A stretch of 6,812 bases of DNA, taken from assembly GCA_012963185.1 (NCBI GenBank), contig DTWD01000462.1, positions 1-6,812 of the forward strand, given 5' to 3'. Below the pieces are notes generated by a model. The model was not told where the DNA came from and did not search any database. It was given only the letters and a program-made list of their open reading frames with translations. This document shows positions 1 to 6,811 of this stretch, in pieces. Each line of letters starts with the position of its first letter. The first letter of the stretch is position 1. The translations under genes were made by a program, and so were the position numbers. This DNA comes from Acidobacteriota bacterium. Its GTDB lineage: Bacteria > Acidobacteriota > Vicinamibacteria > Vicinamibacterales > UBA8438.

Positions 1-1
1 C

Positions 2-2131
2 CGTGCTCGATTTGCATTCCCGGTCTTCGATCAACCCAACATCAAGGCACGGTATAACCTGGAACTAGAACTCCCCATCAACTGGCGTGCTGTGGCCAAT
101 GGTGCACGCGTGAGTCGGGAAGCGCAGCGTGAACGGGCCACGGTTGTGTTTCGGGAAACTGCACCGATTAGTAGCTATTTATTTTCGTTTACAGCCGGTC
201 GTTTTGAAGTCGTCGAGCAGGAACGGGCCGGGCGCACGATGGCCATGTACCATCGGGAAACGGATCAGGATCGAGTCAAGCGGAATGCGCAGGACATCTT
301 CGCGTTACATCACAGCGCAATTGCGTGGATGGAAGACTACACGGGGATTCCGTATCCGTTTGAGAAGTTTGAGTTCGTGGCCATGCCGTCATTTCAGTAT
401 GGTGGCATGGAACATCCCGGTGCCATTCTGTATCGATCGGAGGCACTGTTTCTTGATCCGACGGCCACGCAGAATATGCAGTTGGGCCGAGCCAGTGTGA
501 TTGCACATGAAACGGCACATCAGTGGTTTGGCGATCTGGTGACCATGGACTGGTTTACAGATGTATGGATGAAGGAAACGTTTGCGAACTTTCTCGCCGC
601 GAAGATTGTGAATCCAACGTTTCCCGAGATCGACCATGATCTTCGGTTTCTTCTAGCGCATTATCCGGCCGCCTACGGTGTTGATCGAACAGCCGGGTCG
701 AATCCGATTCGACAACCCCTGGTCAATCTGAACGAAGCCGGCACGCTGTATGGTGCCATTATTTACGAGAAGGCTCCGATCGTTGTGCGTCAGCTTGAGC
801 GATTGATCGGACCGGAGGCATTGCGCGACGGATTGCGAGAGTACCTCAGTACTCACGCCTACGGAAACGCTGACTGGACTGACCTCGTCACGATACTCAA
901 TCGGCAATCAGAGGATGACCTGGTCGATTGGAGTCGCGTATGGGTTGAAGAAAGTGGCCGACCGCGAATACGCGCGAACCTTGTGACGGCAGAGGGTCTG
1001 GTTACGCAGTTGGTTCTCGAACAAGAAGATCCGGCAGGCAACGGGCGGCACTGGAATCAACGGTTTGATGTGCATCTCGGCTATCGAGACGGTAGTCATC
1101 AAACGTCGTCCGCTCATTTGCGTGGTTCGAGCGTGGAAGTACCGGCGGTACTCGGACGACCAGAGCCAGATTACATTCTGGCGAATGGAGCTGGTGTGGC
1201 GTACGGATCGATGAGACTTGACGAGCGGTCCAAAATGTTTCTGCTGGACTCGTTAGAAGCCATTCATCTGCCGTTAATCCGGGCGGTCAGCTGGCTTGCC
1301 TTGTGGGATGCCGTATTGGAAGGGGAAGTGGAACCGACACGATTTCTGAAGCTTGTTGAGCGGGCGCTACCGGTGGAATCAGTGGAGCAAAATGTTGCTC
1401 TCGTGTTGGGCTATATGGAGACCGCGTACTGGAAGTATGTGTCCGTCTCAGACCGCAGACGGTTGGCCGATGGATTGGAGCAGATGTTGTGGCAACAAGT
1501 CGAGGCATCAGTCGGTGTGAGTGAACGTGCGGCGTATTTTGGTGCGTACCGCGGGATTGCCATTACCGATGCTGCACTTGAACGACTACACGCTGTCTGG
1601 TCGGGTGCTGTCGTCGTGCCGGGTCTGACGTTGACTGAGCGAGACCTGACGACGTTAGCCCTGGAGTTAGCAGTGCGCGGTGTGGACGAGTCTGAAGACA
1701 TAGTTCGCATGCAGCGCGACCGTATCGAGAACGCGGACCGGCAGGCAGAATTTGAATTCATCATGAATGCCGTATCCGCAGACGGTTTAAGACGTGACGA
1801 GTTTTTCGCGCAGCTGACCGATGAGAGGAATCGAGAGCGTGAAACCTGGGTGTTGCGTGGATTGCGATATCTTCATCATCCGATACGTGCGCAAAGGGCT
1901 GAGCGGTATTTACAGAAAAGCCTTGAGTTACTTGAGGAGATTCAGCGAACCGGTGACATTTTTTTTCCGGAGCGCTGGCTCAGAACGACATTGAGCGGAC
2001 ATCAGACCGAGACTGCGGCGACCATTGTCGAAGACTATATGGCCACCCACCCAGAGTTACCGCCGCGCCTCCGGCTGAAACTGCTCCAAGCAGCTGACAG
2101 TCTCTTTCGGGCGCAGCGTGTCGTAAACTGA
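2..2131 (+). CDS. M1 family zinc aminopeptidase (aminopeptidase N-like), 5' end cut by window edge
   Basis: This enzyme removes N-terminal residues from peptides using one catalytic zinc. The frame is open from position 2, and the first residues (a stretch including FDQPN, then VVAN-like AVANG) match the N-terminal beta domain of M1 enzymes, so the GTG at 92 is internal and not the start. In the 709 visible residues, the exopeptidase motif appears as GGMEH (residues 134-138, nt 401-415). The zinc motif HETAH is at 169-173 (nt 506-520), with the third ligand Glu192 exactly 18 residues later. The likely catalytic Tyr is 255 in IIYEKAP (nt 764-766). The region after about residue 310 fits the helical ERAP1-like C-terminal domain. 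The family usually runs to about 850 residues, so roughly 150 are missing upstream, including any signal peptide. The canonical GxMEN motif has His in place of Asn here. The gene ends 18 nt before the HupE-like gene, so the two are probably co-transcribed. I am sure of the family; the substrate is unknown. Confidence 0.95.
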   Translation, partial: RARFAFPVFDQPNIKARYNLELELPINWRAVANGARVSREAQRERATVVFRETAPISSYLFSFTAGRFEVVEQERAGRTMAMYHRETDQDRVKRNAQDIFALHHSAIAWMEDYTGIPYPFEKFEFVAMPSFQYGGMEHPGAILYRSEALFLDPTATQNMQLGRASVIAHETAHQWFGDLVTMDWFTDVWMKETFANFLAAKIVNPTFPEIDHDLRFLLAHYPAAYGVDRTAGSNPIRQPLVNLNEAGTLYGAIIYEKAPIVVRQLERLIGPEALRDGLREYLSTHAYGNADWTDLVTILNRQSEDDLVDWSRVWVEESGRPRIRANLVTAEGLVTQLVLEQEDPAGNGRHWNQRFDVHLGYRDGSHQTSSAHLRGSSVEVPAVLGRPEPDYILANGAGVAYGSMRLDERSKMFLLDSLEAIHLPLIRAVSWLALWDAVLEGEVEPTRFLKLVERALPVESVEQNVALVLGYMETAYWKYVSVSDRRRLADGLEQMLWQQVEASVGVSERAAYFGAYRGIAITDAALERLHAVWSGAVVVPGLTLTERDLTTLALELAVRGVDESEDIVRMQRDRIENADRQAEFEFIMNAVSADGLRRDEFFAQLTDERNRERETWVLRGLRYLHHPIRAQRAERYLQKSLELLEEIQRTGDIFFPERWLRTTLSGHQTETAATIVEDYMATHPELPPRLRLKLLQAADSLFRAQRVVN

Positions 2132-2149
2132 CTAGGGTGAAAAGAGTGC

Positions 2150-3274
2150 ATGGTGGGATCAAAAGCTAACAGTAATCGCCGGGCATGCGCGAGGGCGTGC
2201 GTCGTGTTGGTGTGTCTCGCCGGACTCCTTGGTGGCTATGCCGAACGAGTCGCGGCGCACCCGGCACCATTTAGTTTTGTTGACATTACCGTGCACGATC
2301 AGCAGATCGACGTCGCGGTCATCGTCCATATTTGGGATGTGGCGCATGAGTACGCCTTGGAAGACCCAAATGTGTTGCTTGATGCCGCCACAGTCCAGCG
2401 CGTGGTCCTGGGACTGGGTGAGGTTATCAGTGGACGTCTCTCCGTGTTGGTGGATGGGCAAGGTCTGGCACTTACAAATTGGACGAATCCGGAATTGTTA
2501 GTCGAGCGTCAGTCGATACGGATAAGCGCTACAGCAGAGGTGACAGACGCCCCCGGCCGTCTTGATCTATCAGCGTCGCTGTTTCCGTACGATCGGAACC
2601 ACCAGACATTCTTGAATTTTTATGAGACGGAACTCACCGCGCAAGCGATTCTTGGCGGAGACGACACGCAGTATGAATATTTTGTGGGGAGTCGACAGGG
2701 CCGGTTCGCGGTGGTTCAGAAATTTGTTCCGTCGGGCATGAATCACATTCTGATCGGTCCTGACCATCTGCTCTTCCTACTCGGCCTCTTGTTGCTCGGG
2801 GGTACGGCGAAGCAGTTGTTGTTTGTGGTGACGGCGTTTACCGTCGCGCACAGTATTACGCTATCGTTGGCCGTGTTGAATGTGCTGAATCCGTCGCCCC
2901 AGATAGTTGAGCCGATTATTGCGCTGAGTATTGTGTACGTCGGGGTCGATAACTTGATGGCTCGTGGTGGAAAGGACGTGCGTGTCTGGATTGCATTATT
3001 GTTCGGTTTGATTCATGGGTTTGGGTTTGCCGGGGTCTTGCGGGAGATGGGCTTGCCGAGCGGAGCGCTTGGCTGGTCACTGTTTTCGTTTAATCTTGGG
3101 GTGGAATTTGGTCAGTTGCTCGTTGTAGTTGTGGTTGCGAGTATTCTCGCAACGATTCGCAGTCGAAGTGCCGTGATGGGCGATCGGATCGCAATCGCGG
3201 GATCGGTTATGGTCATAGTTGCAGGTACGTTCTGGTTCGTAGAACGCGTATTTTTTTCCGGAGGAATGGCATGA
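2150..3274 (+). CDS. HupE/UreJ family membrane protein with exported N-terminal domain
   Basis: This is a 374-residue integral membrane protein. Residues 11-36 form a signal peptide (Arg-rich start, hydrophobic 17-30, VAA before the predicted cut), so the mature chain would begin at His37 (HPAPF). Residues 37-195 form an extracytoplasmic domain with several His (49, 60, 66, 151). The C-terminal half has about six membrane segments and the family's signature motifs: GMNHILIGPDHLLFL (196-210), FTVAHSITLSLA (230-241), LFGLIHGFGFA (284-294) and FNLGVEFGQ (314-322). HupE/UreJ proteins are linked to nickel supply for hydrogenase and urease, but this long version is common away from those enzymes, and none is visible here, so the metal and the role are inferred. 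ATG 2150 was chosen because purine-rich AGGGTG and AAAGAG lie just upstream; GTG 2153 is a possible alternative. The stop overlaps the next gene's ATG. Confidence 0.88.
   Translation: MVGSKANSNRRACARACVVLVCLAGLLGGYAERVAAHPAPFSFVDITVHDQQIDVAVIVHIWDVAHEYALEDPNVLLDAATVQRVVLGLGEVISGRLSVLVDGQGLALTNWTNPELLVERQSIRISATAEVTDAPGRLDLSASLFPYDRNHQTFLNFYETELTAQAILGGDDTQYEYFVGSRQGRFAVVQKFVPSGMNHILIGPDHLLFLLGLLLLGGTAKQLLFVVTAFTVAHSITLSLAVLNVLNPSPQIVEPIIALSIVYVGVDNLMARGGKDVRVWIALLFGLIHGFGFAGVLREMGLPSGALGWSLFSFNLGVEFGQLLVVVVVASILATIRSRSAVMGDRIAIAGSVMVIVAGTFWFVERVFFSGGMA
3260..3265 (+). promoter_or_regulatory. Strong ribosome binding site for the MBL hydrolase inside the HupE-like gene
   Basis: GGAGGA lies 5 nt before the ATG at 3271 and within the last codons of the HupE-like gene. 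With the ATGA stop/start overlap it fixes the start of the MBL gene and suggests translational coupling. Confidence 0.8.
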
Positions 3275-4188
3275 AGAGAGTGTTTGTACTTGGTTCCGTA
3301 CTGCTGGTGGGATTGGTCTCACTCGTCGTGGTGTCTGCCGAGCAAGGCGAGCGGGTTGTTGAGGTAGAGCAGGTACGGGATAACTTGTTTGTACTGCGTG
3401 GTGCAGGCGGAAATGCAGCAGCGTTTGTGAGAAGTAACAGTGTGGTCTTGGTTGACACCAAACCAGCTGGCTGGGGGCAACCGCTGATCGATGCAATCGG
3501 AGGGCTGACGTCGAATCCGATTACAACAATCATCAATACACACGCGCATTTTGACCATGTGAGTGGGAACGTCGAATTTCCAGACTCGGTTGAGATTATT
3601 GCCCATGAAAATACAAAGACCTTGATCGACGAGTGGAATCCTGTGACGGGATTGGAGGGTCTGGACTATCCGGCCGTGTTTGATGTCAGTGGAGGGCAGG
3701 GTACGCCAACGCGGACGTTTGACGATCGCTTGACGATTGGCAGTGGAAATGATCAGGTTGACCTGTACTACTTTGGACGCGGACATACCGGCGGAGATGT
3801 CTGGGTTGTCTTCCCCGCGCTTCGTGTGATGCACGCTGGGGATATGTTCCCTGGGAAGCAGGTGCCGATCATGGACCAGAGTAATGGTGGAAGCGGGGTC
3901 GAATACGCGCGAACATTGCGACTGGCTCATGCGACGGTGACGGATATCGACACAGTGATTACAGGACACAGTACTGTCATGACCCGTGCAGACATTGCAG
4001 AAATGGCCGATTTTGTGGATGGATTTGTTGCGGACGTCCGGGCGCAGAAATTGGCCGGTCGATCAGTTGCGCAAATTGCCCAGGACTGGACGCCGCAGCC
4101 TAGGTTCAGAACAGCGTATGCGGTTCCTGGAGCTGATCGGTTGCAGCCGTATGTTCAAGTTATTTTTGACGAATTGGACGCGCAGTAG
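3271..4188 (+). CDS. Secreted MBL-fold metallo-hydrolase
   Basis: This 305-residue hydrolase has the metallo-beta-lactamase fold and is predicted to act outside the cytoplasm. The signal peptide is residues 1-23 (MKR, long hydrophobic core, cut after VSA). The dinuclear metal site is complete: HAHFDH at 91-96, His172 in GRGHTGGD, bridging Asp191 in HAGD and His233 in TGHS. A strand-ending VDTK (61-64) precedes it, as is usual in the fold. The C-terminal tail after about 240 is helical and carries no extra domain. Its start overlaps the HupE-like stop by 4 nt, with a strong ribosome site. The arrangement of ligands fits the broad group that includes subclass B-like lactamases, glyoxalase II-like enzymes and many environmental hydrolases of unknown substrate. 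Nothing seen here identifies it as an antibiotic resistance enzyme, and the substrate cannot be read from the sequence. Confidence 0.92.
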   Translation: MKRVFVLGSVLLVGLVSLVVVSAEQGERVVEVEQVRDNLFVLRGAGGNAAAFVRSNSVVLVDTKPAGWGQPLIDAIGGLTSNPITTIINTHAHFDHVSGNVEFPDSVEIIAHENTKTLIDEWNPVTGLEGLDYPAVFDVSGGQGTPTRTFDDRLTIGSGNDQVDLYYFGRGHTGGDVWVVFPALRVMHAGDMFPGKQVPIMDQSNGGSGVEYARTLRLAHATVTDIDTVITGHSTVMTRADIAEMADFVDGFVADVRAQKLAGRSVAQIAQDWTPQPRFRTAYAVPGADRLQPYVQVIFDELDAQ

Positions 4189-4221
4189 GACCACGGGGTT
4201 TTGTTCGTAGGCTTCGTGGTC
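4189..4221 (+). other. 13-bp RNA hairpin directly after the MBL stop codon
   Basis: GACCACG (4189-4195) is a perfect inverted repeat of CGTGGTC (4215-4221). The stem extends inward through G-U and normal pairs (4196-4201 with 4209-4214) to 13 pairs closed by a 7-nt loop, TGTTCGT (4202-4208). Four of the pairs are G-U, so the full stem forms only in RNA copied from this strand. No U-rich tract follows, so it is not a classic intrinsic terminator. It could be an mRNA stability element, a processing site or an attenuator that lowers expression of the two lipoprotein genes downstream. Confidence 0.55.
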
Positions 4222-4256
4222 AGGCAGGACTGAGTCGCGACGGTCGTGTTTGGTGT

Positions 4257-4646
4257 TTGGTCGGCACGGTCGGCCTCTTGTTAGCGTGTGGGGGCGTTCC
4301 AGCAACACCAGGGTTACTACTTGAATCGTCTTTTGCGCAACAGATCAACGACATCGCTGGTGTCGAGCGGTTTGAGCGGATTGGAAGTGAACTAACGTTT
4401 ACGCATCCGAACACGGATGGAGAGCTTGTTCAATGGCGTGTAGTCATTGACTCGGCGACTGTACATCCTTCTGGTCCTGATGCCGAACCTGAGAGAGGTG
4501 ACGTCGTGTCCTCCTGGTATGCGGATGGGGTATTGGTGGAGCCAGTAGGGTCAAGGTCTCGACTTCCTGACGTTTTCCTGGAGACAGGCGTGGCACAGCA
4601 GTGCTACGCGCTCTGGGACTCAGAAGCCGGGGCATGGGAGTGGTGA
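4257..4646 (+). CDS. Small predicted lipoprotein of unknown function
   Basis: I do not recognise this family. The reading frame gives 129 residues from TTG 4257, with a lipobox-like LLAC and Cys11, which would be lipidated to anchor the protein in the membrane. The rest is polar with a second Cys at 116, a beta-rich look (for example ELVQWRVVID at 56-65) and a C-terminal WEW. The start is uncertain: from TTG 4257 the signal has no positive charge and is short. The same frame is open upstream, and the rare start CTG 4230 would add SRDGR before the hydrophobic core, a better lipoprotein signal. There is no in-frame ATG or GTG between the MBL stop and 4257. No good ribosome site is seen for either choice. 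The stop lies 2 nt before the next gene's ATG, which supports a real co-translated gene. Confidence 0.6.
   Translation: MVGTVGLLLACGGVPATPGLLLESSFAQQINDIAGVERFERIGSELTFTHPNTDGELVQWRVVIDSATVHPSGPDAEPERGDVVSSWYADGVLVEPVGSRSRLPDVFLETGVAQQCYALWDSEAGAWEW
4637..4640 (+). promoter_or_regulatory. Ribosome binding site that decides the SMP-30 start
   Basis: GGAG sits 8 nt before ATG 4649, inside the last codons of the small lipoprotein gene. It favours ATG 4649 over the upstream GTG 4601, ATG 4634 and the downstream ATG 4655 (14 nt away). Confidence 0.6.
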
Positions 4647-4648
4647 AT

Positions 4649-5668
4649 ATGATTATGCGAAGAGTCTGTGTCGTTCTGTTGTCGAGTTCGATATTTGGCT
4701 GTGCGGGCCCAGAGCCAGCGCAAGTCGGTCCAGCTGATGATGTAACTGAACCTGTGGCGATCGAGACACGGCCAGTCGAGGCGGCAGCGACGATCGCATT
4801 TACAGAAGGGCCGACAGTTGATGCGGATGGCAATGTCTACTTTACGAACCTTCGCACCGATCGTCGAGACACAAGTCGGATCCTACGAATGACCCCAGAT
4901 GGGGTGGTCGATGTGTATCGTGAGCCGAGTTATCGGGCAAACGGTCTGATTTTTGATGCTGACTGGCGGCTGCTTGCGTGCGAAGGTGGTAATGGTGACG
5001 ATGTCCTTCCGCGAGTGACCCGTACGAATATCGAAACCGGTGATATTGAGGTTGTGGCTGACCATTTTGACGGGAAGCAATTTCACCAGCCGAACGATGT
5101 GACCATTGATGGACAGGGTCGTATCTATTTCACGGATCGACCAGGACCAGAGGTCACGTCTGAGCAAATCGGTGTGCACGGGGTATACCGGGTCGATCTG
5201 GATGGAAGCATTACTCAGATTCTCACAGAGCCTGACATTGAACGCCCCAATGGGATTGTGATTTCGCCTGATGACAGGACTCTGTATCTGATTGAGACAG
5301 CTCAGCAAGCCGGTGGTGCCAGAATGATCCGTGCCTATGATTTAGCGCAGGACGGTTCGGTCAGCAATATGCGTGTCTTTCATGACTTCTATCCCGGGCG
5401 GAGTGGGGATGGTATGACGATTGACAGTGAAGGGAATCTATATGTTGCTGCCGGGTTGAATCGACTGCGGGAGACAAGTGAGACCCTTGATACGGTTGCA
5501 GGCGTGCATGTTTTTTCGCCCGAAGGCGAACTTTTAGAGCACATACCGATTCCAGAGGACACCATTACAAATGTTGCCTTCGGCGGCGATGATTTGAGAA
5601 CGCTTTATGTCACTGCCGGAAAAACCCTGTTTCGGATCAATACGGATATAGAAGGAACGCGACGTTAG
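4649..5668 (+). CDS. SMP-30/gluconolactonase-like beta-propeller lipoprotein
   Basis: This 339-residue protein has a lipoprotein signal (MIMRR, hydrophobic 6-16, IFGC with Cys18), so it is probably membrane-anchored and faces the periplasm. A linker (19-48) leads into a six-bladed propeller of the SMP-30/gluconolactonase/LRE family, with repeated blade motifs: DADGNVYFTN (58-67), DGQGRIYFTD (154-163), SPDDRTLYLIE (206-216) and DSEGNLYVAAG (259-269). Candidate divalent-metal ligands match the family: Glu53 in TEGP, Asn149 in QPND, Asn201 in RPNG and Asp254 in GDGM. Family members hydrolyse lactones or related esters; the substrate here is unknown. The frame stays open back to GTG 4601, but that start would put charged residues before the signal and overlap the upstream gene by 46 nt, so ATG 4649 is preferred. 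It is the last gene of the rightward block. Confidence 0.86.
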   Translation: MIMRRVCVVLLSSSIFGCAGPEPAQVGPADDVTEPVAIETRPVEAAATIAFTEGPTVDADGNVYFTNLRTDRRDTSRILRMTPDGVVDVYREPSYRANGLIFDADWRLLACEGGNGDDVLPRVTRTNIETGDIEVVADHFDGKQFHQPNDVTIDGQGRIYFTDRPGPEVTSEQIGVHGVYRVDLDGSITQILTEPDIERPNGIVISPDDRTLYLIETAQQAGGARMIRAYDLAQDGSVSNMRVFHDFYPGRSGDGMTIDSEGNLYVAAGLNRLRETSETLDTVAGVHVFSPEGELLEHIPIPEDTITNVAFGGDDLRTLYVTAGKTLFRINTDIEGTRR

Positions 5669-5708
5669 ACGCACTTTAGGGCTGTGACGTGGCGTAAGGT
5701 CGCTCGTC
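5669..5708. other. Convergent intergenic junction
   Basis: The rightward block and the leftward block end 40 nt apart here. Only a weak bulged stem is visible (ACGCAC 5669-5674 with GTGGCGT 5689-5695), without a T-run on either strand, so I cannot name a terminator for either direction. Confidence 0.5.
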
Positions 5709-6227
5709 TTATTGCAGCGGAATGCGGTTGTCTGGATCCGGGCGAAAAATTAGATGTTCGATATCGCTGTCGATCGCACTCCACCAGTGCGCGGTGTGAC
5801 CAGGAATGACCACCACGTCCCCTGGGCCGATGCGTCTCGAGATCCCGTGTTCAACTCCCGATCCGCGAAGACTTGTTGGATTTGTTGGCGACTCGACGGG
5901 ATCCGAAAGCTGACCGCCTGTGACTAGTGTGCCGGTCCCCTTGATGATGTAATAAATCTCGGTTGTTTCAACCCTGTGTAAATTTGCTCCACCGAGAAAG
6001 TCTTTAGGTCGGAAGACTCCATACACACCGACCCGGTAGTCACCTACATCGACTACACGAATCGGACGATCACTGACCGCATCGCGGGGTAGGGCGTTGA
6101 TGAAAGACGCGATGTCCGTTGCCAATACGTCCACGGCGGTGCCTTGTTGCGCATGAGCTGACACAGTCAGAGCCGAGGACACGAGACCGATTAGCAAAGT
6201 GCGCACGACGGGGTTCAGAGTAGTCAT
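5709..6227 (-). CDS. Secreted single-domain cupin protein
   Basis: This 172-residue protein has a clear signal peptide (hydrophobic 7-22, cut after AHA at 26), so it should work in the periplasm or outside the cell. Residues about 60-160 form one cupin barrel. Motif 1 is present as H84-R-V86, E90 and G97; the usual second His is Val86. Motif 2 runs from G136 through P142 to H147 (IPGHTAHWW), with Ala where Asn is usual. Three possible metal ligands therefore remain (His84, Glu90, His147). Cupins of this size may be isomerases, dioxygenases, sugar-modifying enzymes or simple binding proteins, and I cannot choose among them. The start is supported by GAGG 8 nt upstream. The gene lies 83 nt downstream of the second MBL gene on the same strand and may be transcribed with it. 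Confidence 0.88.
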   Translation of the reverse strand: MTTLNPVVRTLLIGLVSSALTVSAHAQQGTAVDVLATDIASFINALPRDAVSDRPIRVVDVGDYRVGVYGVFRPKDFLGGANLHRVETTEIYYIIKGTGTLVTGGQLSDPVESPTNPTSLRGSGVEHGISRRIGPGDVVVIPGHTAHWWSAIDSDIEHLIFRPDPDNRIPLQ

Positions 6228-6235
6228 AGTTGTTT

Positions 6236-6239
6236 CCTC
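6236..6239 (-). promoter_or_regulatory. Ribosome binding site of the cupin gene
   Basis: Read on the minus strand, GAGG followed by an 8-nt purine/AC-rich spacer precedes the cupin ATG (6225-6227), confirming that start. No convincing -10/-35 promoter is visible in the 83-nt gap upstream. Confidence 0.65.
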
Positions 6240-6310
6240 AGCTGCGCGGATAGAAGAGATTGGGATCCTTTGCGCATCACTTTTGTCTGGAGCTCGTTCA
6301 GTAATGCGTA

Positions 6311-6811
6311 TCAGTTTGGTTCACTCAGTGAGTTGTAAGCGGTCACGAAGTCACTCCATGGCACGGGCTGCCCGTGCACAGGGGCTAGCGTAGTAACGCC
6401 TAGCTGCATCCGTTCAACTTGGTTATACAAGCTTCGCATTGCTGGTAGTTGCGAAGCGCGTGGCGGTTCATGGGTGTCAAACAGATCGGCCTGGAACGCA
6501 ATTCCTTCGCCTGGTAGATACGCCATGAGCATTCCGGTCACGTGTTGCAATGGCTGCACGTAATAGACGTGCAGTAGCCGGGAGTTATCCGTAATGACAT
6601 AGCGCTCTTGAACGGCTTCGTAGTTATAGCCTTCGGCGAGTTCTGTCGGGGGCCATTTAGAAACGATATCGGGTTGAATGGTTCGTGGTTCATAACTGAG
6701 AACATCACTGTTAAGAAATTCCAGATTTGAAATATGGGTCACGATGGTCGAGCCGATGTGTAGGTAGGTTCGAAGTCCACCAATGTGATCAAAGTGCGGA
6801 TGGGTCGTAAT
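6311..6811 (-). CDS. MBL-fold metallo-hydrolase, 5' end cut by window edge
   Basis: Only the C-terminal 166 residues are in view. The frame is open to the right edge and includes the metal motif HPHFDH (visible residues 4-9, nt 6785-6802), so the GTG at 6740-6742 is internal and not a start. Further ligands are His90 in PLQHVTG, bridging Asp109 in FQADLFD, and His146 in PVHGQ, giving a complete dinuclear site. The GMLMAYLP segment (93-100) followed by the Asp ligand is typical of a group of environmental MBL hydrolases without known substrate, distinct from the MBL enzyme at 3271-4188, which has GHTGGD and HAGD. The missing N-terminal part would be roughly 100-180 residues and may carry a signal peptide. 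It is upstream of the cupin gene in the same direction. Confidence 0.9.
   Translation of the reverse strand: MTTHPHFDHIGGLRTYLHIGSTIVTHISNLEFLNSDVLSYEPRTIQPDIVSKWPPTELAEGYNYEAVQERYVITDNSRLLHVYYVQPLQHVTGMLMAYLPGEGIAFQADLFDTHEPPRASQLPAMRSLYNQVERMQLGVTTLAPVHGQPVPWSDFVTAYNSLSEPN

Noticed and set aside
92..94. GTG as start of the M1 gene
   Set aside because: The upstream frame is open to the window edge and encodes conserved M1 N-terminal sequence, so this codon is an internal Val.
1960..3263. 13-nt direct repeat of seven T followed by CCGGAG at 1960-1972 and 3251-3263
   Set aside because: Both copies lie in coding sequence with Phe-Phe codons in intact frames; the second contains the MBL ribosome site. 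Likely chance.
3319..3969. Long antisense reading frame (216 residues) opposite the MBL gene
   Set aside because: It lies fully within a gene with a complete active site, shows no recognisable motif or ribosome site, and is explained by codon composition of the sense strand.
5669..5708. Bidirectional terminator at the convergent junction
   Set aside because: Only a short bulged stem with a 14-nt loop and no T-run on either strand.
6228..6310. Promoter for the cupin gene in the 83-nt gap
   Set aside because: No -10/-35 pair with sensible spacing could be seen; read-through from the upstream MBL gene is as likely.
6740..6742. GTG (minus strand) as start of a 143-residue protein
   Set aside because: The frame continues to the right edge and includes the HPHFDH metal motif; a start here would remove essential ligands.
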